DNA from: Advenella sp048381675
GTDB taxonomy: Bacteria > Pseudomonadota > Gammaproteobacteria > Burkholderiales > Burkholderiaceae_B
Assembly (NCBI RefSeq): GCF_048381675.1
Contig: NZ_JBLWIS010000007.1
Coordinates: 83,094-147,093, forward strand
DNA length: 64,000 nucleotides
Direction of reading: 5' to 3'
A program made the translations under genes and the position numbers. A model generated the notes under the pieces. It was not told where the DNA came from, did not search any database, and saw only the letters and a program-made list of their open reading frames with translations. Of the stretch, positions 53,684 to 61,665 are shown piece by piece (within the stretch, counting starts at the first letter, position 1; each line of letters starts with the position of its first letter).

Positions 53684-54175
53684 ATGCATTCCACTCATCA
53701 CCACTCTCACTCGGATAAATCAGTCAGCCAGCGGCTACTTGAAGCCGAGCAGCTTTGTGAGTCTCGTGGCAAACGGCTTACGCCCATCCGCCAGCAGGTG
53801 CTCAGGCTCATGCTGGAAGAATCGCGTAGCCTCAAGGCCTATGAGCTTCTTGATGCCATGCTGGCTATTCACCCCAAATCCAAACCACCCACCGTTTATC
53901 GTGCACTTGAGTTTCTTGAAGAAGAGGGTCTGATTCACCGCCTTGATGCAGTCAACGCATGGACTGCCTGTATTGATGTCAACAGTCATCACCACGATTT
54001 GCTGGTAGTTTGCACGCAATGCGGCAAAGTGGTTGAAATAAGTGCTCCCGAAATCAGCAACCAGCTTAAAAAGCTCATTGCCAATACCGGTTTTTCACTT
54101 ACTTCCAACGAAACGGAAATCAGGGCAACCTGTGCACAATGCAAGGCAAAAGAGCAATCCGAAGACCCGCATTAA
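53684..54175 (+). CDS. zur: zinc uptake regulator, Fur family
   Basis: A 163-residue Fur-family repressor. The His-rich N-terminus is MHSTHHHSHSD, the DNA-binding domain about residues 15-95 (RLTPIRQQVLRLMLEESRS, KPPTVYRALEFLEEEGLIHRL), and the dimerisation domain has SHHHDLLVVCTQCGKVVEI with the structural CxxC, plus a second CAQC (about 150-153). The divergent znu genes and the CxxC pairs favour Zur over Fur. It is expected to repress znu when zinc is plentiful. Confidence 0.9.
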   Translation: MHSTHHHSHSDKSVSQRLLEAEQLCESRGKRLTPIRQQVLRLMLEESRSLKAYELLDAMLAIHPKSKPPTVYRALEFLEEEGLIHRLDAVNAWTACIDVNSHHHDLLVVCTQCGKVVEISAPEISNQLKKLIANTGFSLTSNETEIRATCAQCKAKEQSEDPH

Positions 54176-54435
54176 TGCATTAAGCATACAAAATCGGCCA
54201 CAGGCCTTGCATTTTGAAATAATGCCCCCATCATGGGATGTTGCACCACAAAAACGCTTTTTTTCCTGGTTTATACTGGCGGCATTAGGGTTTACAACTA
54301 AATTGATTTAATTTTTCGTAAAGACGCTGATATGTGTTTGCCAGATAATGAAAGCTGTGATGTAATTCTCCGATTATATTGAAAATTTTCGCCGTGCAGA
54401 AAATCTGCCCGCGATGTTAGTTAAGAAGCATAATT

Positions 54436-55542
54436 ATGACTGTTAGCCAGGCACAAGCCAATAAAATGGTTCCTGTCACCGTTCTAACCGGATTCCTTGG
54501 TGCAGGAAAAACCACTCTACTCAAGCGAATCCTTACCGAATTTCACGGCAAGCGCATTGCCGTCATCGAAAATGAATTCGGGCCCGAAAGCATCGACAAC
54601 GAACTGCTGGTACAGGATAGTGATGAAGAAATCATTGAACTGAACAACGGCTGCGTCTGCTGCACGGTTCGCGGTGACTTGCTTAAAACCCTTACCGACC
54701 TTAAAAACCGCCGCCTCAAAAACGAGCTCAACTTTGAGCGCGTGATTATTGAAACTACCGGCGTGGCCAATCCCGGTCCGGTCTGCCAGACGTTTTTCAT
54801 GGATGATGGCATTGCCGAATACTTCCGCCTTGACGCGGTCATCACAGTCGTTGATGCCAAACATGGCATGCAGACCCTGGATACCCAACCCGAAGCGCAA
54901 AAACAGGTTGGTTTTGCAGACCGTATCCTGATCTCCAAAAAAGACCTGGTCAGCGACGAAGAGTATGCCTCGCTCAAAAGCCGCCTGATTCACATGAATC
55001 CCCGTGCGGAAATCATGCCAGTGCATTTTGGCGAAGCCGATCTCGACAAAATCCTTGACGTGACCGGATTCAACCTCAACAGCATTCTGGATATCGATCC
55101 CGAATTCCTGAAGGACGATCACCCTGATGCCCATGACCACGACCATCATCATGATCATGACCATGAATGCGGTGCACACTGCGACCATGACCATCATCAC
55201 GAGCATGGCCATCATGAACACAATCATCATCACGCCCATCATGATGATGAAATCGGCGCATTTGTCTTTACCTCCAGCAAACCCTTCGATCCGCAACGCC
55301 TAGAGGAATTCCTCAGCGGCGTGGTTCAGGTTTTTGGTCCCGACCTGTACCGGTACAAAGGTATCCTGTATATGAAGGGCGTAAAACAAAGAATGCTGTT
55401 TCAGGGTGTTCACATGCTAATGGGAGCAGAACCCGGAAAACTGTGGGGACCCAAAGAAAAACCTTACAACAAAATGGTTTTTATCGGTCGAAAATTACCC
55501 AAAGACGTATTTACCAACGGCTTGACGCAATGCCTTGCCTAA
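54436..55542 (+). CDS. CobW/COG0523-family GTPase, probable zinc metallochaperone
   Basis: A 368-residue G3E GTPase. Walker A GFLGAGKTT (19-27), the metal-binding CxCC motif NGCVCC (72-76), switch GVANPGPV, VVDAKHG, and ISKKDLVSD (NKxD variant, SKKD). A His/Asp-rich linker runs about 228-271 (many HDHDHHH units) and is followed by the CobW C-terminal domain. Family members move zinc or other metals to client proteins. Its place after zur and before dksA supports a zinc role. The 260-bp gap before it holds no clear Zur site. Confidence 0.9.
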   Translation: MTVSQAQANKMVPVTVLTGFLGAGKTTLLKRILTEFHGKRIAVIENEFGPESIDNELLVQDSDEEIIELNNGCVCCTVRGDLLKTLTDLKNRRLKNELNFERVIIETTGVANPGPVCQTFFMDDGIAEYFRLDAVITVVDAKHGMQTLDTQPEAQKQVGFADRILISKKDLVSDEEYASLKSRLIHMNPRAEIMPVHFGEADLDKILDVTGFNLNSILDIDPEFLKDDHPDAHDHDHHHDHDHECGAHCDHDHHHEHGHHEHNHHHAHHDDEIGAFVFTSSKPFDPQRLEEFLSGVVQVFGPDLYRYKGILYMKGVKQRMLFQGVHMLMGAEPGKLWGPKEKPYNKMVFIGRKLPKDVFTNGLTQCLA

Positions 55543-55663
55543 GGCAGTAATTTTGTTACACACAATGAAAGCAGGTTCCTGATTCTCTATACAATAATTG
55601 ATACTTCCTGAACAGGCTTTCATTGATTTGATTAATAAGCAGTACTACTGAACGGAGTGTTTG

Positions 55664-56116
55664 ATGGCTAACAAATCAGCTAAAAATACCGACACAATCA
55701 CAGAACAACCGTTATTAACCGAAGAACAGTTACTCGCCATGCCTGAAGAGGACTACATGAACGAACAGCAACTTGCGTTCTTCAAAGACCGACTCAAGAA
55801 ACTGGAAGCTGAGATTCTGAATAACGCGGATGCGACAACCGAAAACCTGCGCGAAACCCAGTTTGTTCCCGATCCGGCAGACCGCGCGACCATCGAGGAA
55901 GAGCACGCCCTGGAACTCCGCACCCGTGACCGTGAGCGCAAGCTGCTGAAAAAAGTTCAGCAATCCCTGCAGCTCATCGATTCAAAAGAATATGGCTGGT
56001 GTGAAGAAACCGGGGAACCCATTGGCCTACGTCGCCTGTTAGCCCGTCCAACCGCCAACCTTTCCCTGGAAGCCCAGGAAAGACGCGAAAAACGCCAAAA
56101 ACTCTACGGCGATTAA
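55664..56116 (+). CDS. dksA: RNA polymerase-binding transcription factor DksA, zinc-finger-reduced form
   Basis: A 150-residue DksA. The coiled-coil tip motif DPADRATIEEE is intact. In the C-terminal globular part only one Cys of the usual four is present (GWCEETGEPIG about residue 113, then RPTANLSLEAQERREKRQKLYGD), so no C4 zinc site can form. Burkholderiales DksA proteins share this form, and DksA2 of Pseudomonas has the same loss. ATG at 55664 has GGAG 8 bp upstream; a TTG just before is not needed. It works with ppGpp on the polymerase. Confidence 0.92.
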   Translation: MANKSAKNTDTITEQPLLTEEQLLAMPEEDYMNEQQLAFFKDRLKKLEAEILNNADATTENLRETQFVPDPADRATIEEEHALELRTRDRERKLLKKVQQSLQLIDSKEYGWCEETGEPIGLRRLLARPTANLSLEAQERREKRQKLYGD

Positions 56117-56184
56117 AAATCTTTTTTCCCTCCCTTGAAATTCTTCCTGCCAACCCCATCTACGGAAACTACAGGAAGAATTTC

Positions 56185-56718
56185 ATGGAACAATTTCACG
56201 CTACTACCATTGTTTGTGTTCGCCGCGGCAACGAAGTTGCTATTGGCGGTGATGGTCAAGTCACACTGGGCAATATCGTTTTTAAAAGCACTGCCCGAAA
56301 AATCCGTCGTCTTTATAATGACAAAGTCCTGGTTGGATTTGCTGGCGCCACTGCCGACGCCTTTACCCTGCTGGAACTCTTCGAAGCCAAACTTGAGAAA
56401 CATCAGGGCCACCTGATGCGTGCTGCCGTCGAGCTCACCAAAGACTGGCGCACCGACCGCGCGCTGCGTCGCCTTGAAGCCATGCTGATTGTGGCCGACA
56501 AAGAGCACACATTGGTGCTGACCGGCAATGGCGATGTCCTCGAACCCGAACACAGCCTTGCCGCCATCGGCTCAGGTGGTGCTTACGCGCAATCTGCTGC
56601 CCTGGCCCTGCTTCATAATACCAACCTGACGCCTGCCGAAGTGGTTAAAAAATCTCTTGAAATCGCCGGTGCCCTGTGTATTTATACCAACCAGAATCAC
56701 GTTATCGAAACGCTTTAA
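56185..56718 (+). CDS. hslV: ATP-dependent protease subunit HslV
   Basis: A 177-residue threonine protease. The catalytic Thr follows a short propeptide (MEQFHA, then TTIVCVRRGNEVAIGGDGQ), and LVGFAGATADAFTLLELFE and GSGGAYAQSAALAL are conserved. With HslU it forms a two-component protease of misfolded proteins. hslU starts 12 bp after it. Confidence 0.97.
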   Translation: MEQFHATTIVCVRRGNEVAIGGDGQVTLGNIVFKSTARKIRRLYNDKVLVGFAGATADAFTLLELFEAKLEKHQGHLMRAAVELTKDWRTDRALRRLEAMLIVADKEHTLVLTGNGDVLEPEHSLAAIGSGGAYAQSAALALLHNTNLTPAEVVKKSLEIAGALCIYTNQNHVIETL

Positions 56719-56730
56719 TCAGGATACATC

Positions 56731-58062
56731 ATGACAACCAGCGTAATGACGCCCAAAGAAATTGTCTCTGAACTGGACAAAAACATTATCGGCCAGCAAA
56801 AGGCCAAAAAATCCGTTGCGGTCGCCCTGCGTAACCGCTGGCGCCGCCAGCAGGTAGCAGAACCCCTGCGCCACGAAATTTCCCCCAAGAACATCCTCAT
56901 GATTGGCCCTACCGGTGTCGGCAAGACCGAAATCGCCCGTAGGCTGGCCAAGCTGGCAAATGCGCCATTTATCAAGGTTGAAGCCACCAAATTCACCGAA
57001 GTGGGCTATGTTGGCCGCGATGTCGACACCATCATTCGTGACCTGGTTGATATCTCTGTCAAGCAAACCCGCGAGCTGGAGATGCGCCGCGTGCGTACCC
57101 AGGCTGAAGATGCCGCCGAAGACCGTATTCTTGATGTACTGGTCGCCCCCGCCCGTGATGCCAACGGAGACCCGATTCGCGAAGAAAACAGCGCCCGCCA
57201 GAATTTCCGCAAACGCCTACGTGAAAACAAAATCGATGACCTGGAAATTGAAATCGAGGTTGCACAGCAAATGCCCCAAATGGAGATCATGGCCCCTCCG
57301 GGCATGGAAGACATGACCGAGCAATTGAAGGGCATGTTTGCCGGCCTGAACCGCGACAAGAAAAAAACCCAGAAAATGACCGTCAAGAACGCCTTCAAAC
57401 TTCTGGTTGAAGAAGAAGCAGCCAAACGCGTCAATGAAGAAGAAATCCGCAACGCGGCAGTTAAAAATGCCGAACAGAACGGTATTGTTTTCCTGGACGA
57501 AATTGACAAAATCGCCGTGCGCCAGTCACAAAGCAGCGCCGACGTTTCCCGTCAAGGCGTGCAGCGCGACCTGCTGCCTCTGGTTGAAGGCACAACCGTC
57601 AACACCAAATACGGCATGATCAAGACCGATCATATCCTGTTCATTGCATCGGGTGCTTTCCATCTTTCACGTCCTTCCGACCTGATTCCCGAGCTGCAAG
57701 GCCGCTTCCCAATCCGGGTTGAGCTGGATTCACTAACCGCCGAAGACTTTGTGGAAATCCTGAGCAGCACTGATTATTCCCTTATTAAGCAATACTCTGC
57801 CCTAATGGCCACCGAAGATGTCCATCTGGACTTTACCGATGAAGGGATCAAACGGCTTGCCGAACTGGCATTTGAAGTGAATGAACGCACCGAAAACATT
57901 GGTGCCCGCAGATTGTATACCGTGATGGAAAAACTGCTCGAAGACCTTTCCTTTGATGCAACCGCCAGCAGCGAATCAACCATTCGCATTGATGCCGACT
58001 ATGTAAACAGCAAACTGCAAGAAACCGCCCAAAGCCAGAATCTGGCCCACTACGTGCTGTAA
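56731..58062 (+). CDS. hslU: ATP-dependent protease ATPase subunit HslU
   Basis: A 443-residue AAA+ unfoldase. N-terminus MTPKEIVSELDKNIIGQQ, Walker A MIGPTGVGKTEIARRL (about residues 55-70), YVGRDVDTIIRDLVD, Walker B GIVFLDEIDKIA (about 250-261), SRQGVQRDLLPLVEG and C-terminal GARRLYTVMEKLLED. The C-terminal tail that docks into HslV ends ...LAHYVL. The long I-domain (about 100-240) is typical. Confidence 0.97.
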   Translation: MTTSVMTPKEIVSELDKNIIGQQKAKKSVAVALRNRWRRQQVAEPLRHEISPKNILMIGPTGVGKTEIARRLAKLANAPFIKVEATKFTEVGYVGRDVDTIIRDLVDISVKQTRELEMRRVRTQAEDAAEDRILDVLVAPARDANGDPIREENSARQNFRKRLRENKIDDLEIEIEVAQQMPQMEIMAPPGMEDMTEQLKGMFAGLNRDKKKTQKMTVKNAFKLLVEEEAAKRVNEEEIRNAAVKNAEQNGIVFLDEIDKIAVRQSQSSADVSRQGVQRDLLPLVEGTTVNTKYGMIKTDHILFIASGAFHLSRPSDLIPELQGRFPIRVELDSLTAEDFVEILSSTDYSLIKQYSALMATEDVHLDFTDEGIKRLAELAFEVNERTENIGARRLYTVMEKLLEDLSFDATASSESTIRIDADYVNSKLQETAQSQNLAHYVL

Positions 58063-58085
58063 CACCGGTAAGAAAGCCTTCGTTC

Positions 58086-58143
58086 ATTGCCCCCTCATGG
58101 CCTGCAAATCGTTGAAATAACGATAGCCATGCAAGGGGGCAAT
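58086..58143. other. 58-nt three-step hairpin between hslU and the CusF-like gene
   Basis: ATTGCCCCCT (58086-58095) pairs with AGGGGGCAAT (58134-58143); CATGGC (58096-58101) with GCCATG (58126-58131, two-base bulge); ATCGTT (58108-58113) with AACGAT (58119-58124); loop GAAAT. It lies between converging genes, 24 bp after hslU. No T run flanks it on either strand. Confidence 0.75.
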
Positions 58144-58160
58144 TTACACCAGGGCACTGA

Positions 58161-58451
58161 TTATTTACGGATTTCTATAATAATGTACTGATTGTTCTGG
58201 TGACGGGCCTTGAACTCGACCTCGTCACCTGGATTGATATCTTTCAACAAAACTGGATTGATATTGTAAATCAAGGTCATCGCAGGCAATTTCAGTTCGA
58301 TGATCGGACCATGCTTGATGGCGATTTTTCCCTTGTCTGCCTGAATCCGACGGACCTCTCCGGTGGCACTGCCCTCTTCCTGTGCCAATACCGGGCCAAC
58401 TGCCAGTACACCAGCAAGGCCCAACGCTGCTGCCGCTAGCATTTTTTTCAT
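58161..58451 (-). CDS. CusF-like periplasmic copper-binding-fold protein, ligands incomplete
   Basis: A 96-residue exported protein (signal peptide to about residue 23, VLAQEEG). The CusF/PF11604 core is GEVRRIQADKGKIAIKHGPI then LPAMTLIYNI and GDEVEFKARHQNNQYIIIEI. In CusF the Cu(I)/Ag(I) ligands are His, Trp, Met, Met; here the His (IKHG) and first Met (AMTL) remain, Trp is Leu and the second Met is Leu. It may bind metal differently or not at all. No CusABC genes are near. It is convergent with hslU and on its own transcript. Confidence 0.78.
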   Translation of the reverse strand: MKKMLAAAALGLAGVLAVGPVLAQEEGSATGEVRRIQADKGKIAIKHGPIIELKLPAMTLIYNINPVLLKDINPGDEVEFKARHQNNQYIIIEIRK

Positions 58452-58635
58452 GAAAACTCCTTTTCTGCAAGAAAACCAATCGTTTTATAGTACACAAATT
58501 TCTTCTGAAAAAGAGAAAATGAATTACTTTACCGGCCTAAAGGCATTTCATTTCGCTCATTAAAAAACTACGCTAGAATGTAAGCTGCACTTGTAAATTT
58601 GACTTGCAAATAAAATAGTAACTTTGGAGCAATGA

Positions 58636-59088
58636 ATGGCAAAAACAATATTAGTCCCCTTCGATGGTTCGTCCAACGCAGCAAAAGCACTAGACTGGGC
58701 GATTTCCCTGGCAAAAGTATCCGGTTTTAAAATTCTGCTGCTTAATGTTCAACCCAGCTTCAGAACCGTTCATGCAAAAACATTCTTCAACAAATCAGAC
58801 CTCGAAGAATACCAGCAACAGCTATTCAAAGAAGCCACCGAAGGTGTTGAAGATAAACTGAAAGCTGCAGGCATCGCCTACAATCTTAAACTGGACATCG
58901 GTGACCCCAAAGAGCGTATCGTTGAGGAAGTCCGCAATAGCGCCAACGGTGAAGATCGTATTGAACTGATCGTCATGGGTTCACGTGGCACCAACCCCGT
59001 TTTCAGCGGTGTGCTGGGTAGTGTCAGCTACGCAATCATCAACGCGGGCGTTTGTCCCGTTACCATTATTCCCCAAGAGAAAAAATAA
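58636..59088 (+). CDS. universal stress protein, UspA family
   Basis: A 150-residue UspA domain protein. The nucleotide-binding pattern is GSRGTNPVFSGVLGSVSYAI (G-2x-G-9x-G-S/T, about residues 115-134), with D in MAKTILVPFDGSSNAAKALDWA at the N-terminus. Such proteins bind ATP or AMP and support stress survival. GGAG lies 8 bp before the ATG. It is monocistronic, with a strong terminator behind it. Confidence 0.9.
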   Translation: MAKTILVPFDGSSNAAKALDWAISLAKVSGFKILLLNVQPSFRTVHAKTFFNKSDLEEYQQQLFKEATEGVEDKLKAAGIAYNLKLDIGDPKERIVEEVRNSANGEDRIELIVMGSRGTNPVFSGVLGSVSYAIINAGVCPVTIIPQEKK

Positions 59089-59106
59089 TTTTCTGGCGGC
59101 ATAAAC

Positions 59107-59135
59107 AAAGAGCCATCTTTTGATGGCTCTTTTTA
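59107..59135 (+). terminator. rho-independent terminator after the universal stress gene
   Basis: AAAGAGCCATC (59107-59117), TTTT loop, GATGGCTCTTT (59122-59132), then more T. Perfect 11-bp stem. Confidence 0.93.
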
Positions 59136-59172
59136 TTTACCCAACCATAAATTGCCTGATAAAGGAAAGACT

Positions 59173-59724
59173 ATGCCTGACCGTTTAACCTCAATTGTGA
59201 CCAAAACGGGTGACGCCGGCACAACCAGCCTAGGGGATGGTTCCCGAATTGCCAAAAATGATGCCCGTATTGAAGCGATTGGCCAGGTTGATGAGCTCAA
59301 CAGCTTTATCGGTTTGCTTGCCTGCGAACAATTGCCCGATGGCATCCACAGCTCGCTTGAACGTATCCAGCATCATTTGTTTGATCTGGGCTCGGAACTG
59401 TGTGTGCCCGGCTATACCGCCCTGGCAGAAAGCCATGTGACTTTTCTGGAAACAGAAATCGAACAATTCCTGGTCCGCCTGACACCCTTGAAAGAATTCA
59501 TCCTGCCAGGCGGCACACGCCAGGCAGGCCTGGCACACGTCTGCCGCAGCATTTGCCGGCGCGCAGAACGCAGCATGGTGACGCTAGACCAGCGCGAACC
59601 CCTTGGAGATATTGGCAGGCAATACCTGAACCGCCTGTCCGATTATTTTTTCGTACTTGCCCGCATCCTCAACAAAGAGGCTGGCCGCCAGGATATTTTC
59701 TGGCAAAAAGAAAAAACCTCGTAA
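59173..59724 (+). CDS. ATP:cob(I)alamin adenosyltransferase, PduO type
   Basis: A 183-residue enzyme that makes adenosylcobalamin. N-terminal TSIVTKTGDAGTTSLGDGSR (ATP-binding, about residues 5-24), IEAIGQVDELNSFIG, and LPGGTRQAGLAHVCRSICRRAERSM in parts (about 116-140), SDYFFVLARILNKEAG. The start at 59173 follows an AAAGGAAAG site; an upstream TTG (59152) is less likely. It is not beside other cobalamin genes; the neighbours are a stress protein and an exporter. Confidence 0.92.
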   Translation: MPDRLTSIVTKTGDAGTTSLGDGSRIAKNDARIEAIGQVDELNSFIGLLACEQLPDGIHSSLERIQHHLFDLGSELCVPGYTALAESHVTFLETEIEQFLVRLTPLKEFILPGGTRQAGLAHVCRSICRRAERSMVTLDQREPLGDIGRQYLNRLSDYFFVLARILNKEAGRQDIFWQKEKTS

Positions 59725-59736
59725 GGTCAAGAACAC

Positions 59737-60453
59737 TCAATCAATCGGCCGACCCTGTCCGGCTTCCTCATAGGTAATGCCATCCCGGATATGATAAATG
59801 CGCTTGAAAGTTGGAATGATTTTCTCATCATGCGTCACAACAATAATTGCTGTTTCATATTCACACGCCATTTCATTCAGGATACGGATAACCGCCAGTG
59901 CACGTTCGCTATCCAAAGGCGCGGTAGGTTCATCTGCCAAAATAATCGGTGGCCGATTGACCAACCCCCTGGCAATGGCCACCCGCTGCTGTTCACCACC
60001 CGACAACTGAGAGGGCATTGCCTTGGCCCGGTGCGCCACATCCAGCGCTTCGAGCAAATGCAAGGCTTTTTGCCGTGCCTGGTTATTGGGTACACCAGCC
60101 AACATGGGCAACAAGGCCACGTTATCGGTCACATCAAGAAAAGGAATCAGATAGGGTGACTGGAATACAAAGCCAATTTTGTCGCGCCGCAAGGCACGCA
60201 AATCACGCACTTTCCAGCCATTATCATAAATGCCCTGATCGCCCAGCATCATGACACCCTCGGTCGGATCAATAATGGCTCCCAGGCATTTAAGCAGGGT
60301 ACTTTTGCCGGAACCCGAGGGGCCGATAAGCCCAACCACTTCCCCGGCAGCCACCTGCATATTCACGTCCTTAAGCGCCAAAAACGCATTTGCCCCCTGG
60401 CCATACTGTTTTTTCAGATTCCTGATACTGACGCCGCCAACTCTGTGAGACAT
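59737..60453 (-). CDS. ABC exporter ATP-binding protein, DevA/LolD/MacB type
   Basis: A 238-residue ATPase: Walker A GLIGPSGSGKST (about residues 41-52), signature LSGGEQQRVAIARGLVNRP (about 145-163), Walker B IILADEPTAPLD. It works with the FtsX-like permease and the HlyD-type adaptor upstream. The family exports lipids, peptides or drugs; no substrate can be named. It is the last gene of the tetR-hlyD-permease-ATPase row. Confidence 0.9.
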   Translation of the reverse strand: MSHRVGGVSIRNLKKQYGQGANAFLALKDVNMQVAAGEVVGLIGPSGSGKSTLLKCLGAIIDPTEGVMMLGDQGIYDNGWKVRDLRALRRDKIGFVFQSPYLIPFLDVTDNVALLPMLAGVPNNQARQKALHLLEALDVAHRAKAMPSQLSGGEQQRVAIARGLVNRPPIILADEPTAPLDSERALAVIRILNEMACEYETAIIVVTHDEKIIPTFKRIYHIRDGITYEEAGQGRPID

Positions 60454-60459
60454 TGAGAC

Positions 60460-61665
60460 CTACCCCCCTACCGCTTCAGCCGGATCCACCCGCAATGCCA
60501 TGCGAATCGCCACCAGGCTAGCCAATATGCAAATTATCATGACGGCAATAAAACCCATGATCGAGTCTTCAGGCATGATGAGAACGTATTTGGGAAAATA
60601 AGGAGCAGAAAAGCTGGAGGTGATCTTACCAACAACAAATCCGATCAGGCCCAGCACCACTGACTGCTGCACAATCATGGAAGCGATTGTGAAATTCCGG
60701 GTACCAATCAGCTTCAAGACCGCAATTTCCCGTATTTTATCCATGGTCAGCGTATAAATAATGAAAGCAACGATAGCCGCACTGACCACTGCCAAAATCA
60801 CCAGAAACATGGCAATCTGGCGCGCCGAGGTTGAAATCATTTTACCTACCAGGATTTCTTCCATCTCTGCCCGACCATAAGCAGTCAGGTATTTCCATCG
60901 TTCTATGGCATTAATGACCTGTGCCGGATCAACACCCTCTTTCAGCGTCACCAGTATCGCGTTGACAGACAGATTACTGGTCCTTGAGGCAAGAATGGCA
61001 TCCAGCAGACCAGGCACATTAGGCCGATTGAATTCGGGATTGGCCTGCGTTTTACGCCGGTCCAGCCAAATGGCTTCATTGTCTTTCAGGAACTGGGCCT
61101 CTTGGGCGTCTTTCAAGGGAATAAAAACCATCGGGTCTCCGCCTGAAGACACCATGCGCCGGGTCAAGCCAACCACCGTGTACTGATTGCGTCGCAAGGT
61201 TATCCGGTCACCCACCTTTAGCCCGGTAGCGATATCCGCAACCGCCTCATAATGACTACGCGTAATATGCCGCCCCGCCACCAGAAACAGGGGCCAGCCG
61301 GGTGTTTTCCCGGCCATTCCCGGTGCAATGCCCACCACCATCACACGTACATCCTTGTCATTATGATTGACCTGCATGGTCAGGTAAGTAATATTAGTGG
61401 CCTGATCAACACCGGGAATGCCAAGTATGCTTCGATACATGTCATCATTCAGGCTTGACGATTCCGCATAAGGCCCCAGGGTATCCTGCTGTACCACCCA
61501 GATATCCGCACCGCTATTATCCAGCAGTGATTTGCCATCGCTAACCAGGCCCCGATACACGCCCGCCATGACCAGCGTCACCCCAATCAGCAGGCCCAGG
61601 CCAATTCCGGTAAAAATGAATTTACCCCATGAGTGCAGGATATCGCGGCTGGCAAGATTAATCAT
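60460..61665 (-). CDS. FtsX-like ABC exporter permease (DevC/MacB type)
   Basis: A 401-residue permease with four membrane helices: one N-terminal (about 18-40), then a periplasmic domain (about 45-270), then three (about 281-303, 325-347, 369-390), ending VDPAEAVGG. The pattern matches DevC-type permeases. The start at 61665 (MINLASRDILHSWGKF) overlaps the end of the adaptor gene by 8 bp; an in-frame start at 61692 lies further inside that gene. Confidence 0.87.
   Translation of the reverse strand: MINLASRDILHSWGKFIFTGIGLGLLIGVTLVMAGVYRGLVSDGKSLLDNSGADIWVVQQDTLGPYAESSSLNDDMYRSILGIPGVDQATNITYLTMQVNHNDKDVRVMVVGIAPGMAGKTPGWPLFLVAGRHITRSHYEAVADIATGLKVGDRITLRRNQYTVVGLTRRMVSSGGDPMVFIPLKDAQEAQFLKDNEAIWLDRRKTQANPEFNRPNVPGLLDAILASRTSNLSVNAILVTLKEGVDPAQVINAIERWKYLTAYGRAEMEEILVGKMISTSARQIAMFLVILAVVSAAIVAFIIYTLTMDKIREIAVLKLIGTRNFTIASMIVQQSVVLGLIGFVVGKITSSFSAPYFPKYVLIMPEDSIMGFIAVMIICILASLVAIRMALRVDPAEAVGG

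Noticed and set aside
54517..55296. 259-codon antisense frame opposite the CobW gene
   Set aside because: Its Met/Val-rich half mirrors the His-rich linker on the plus strand; no ribosome site or family pattern.
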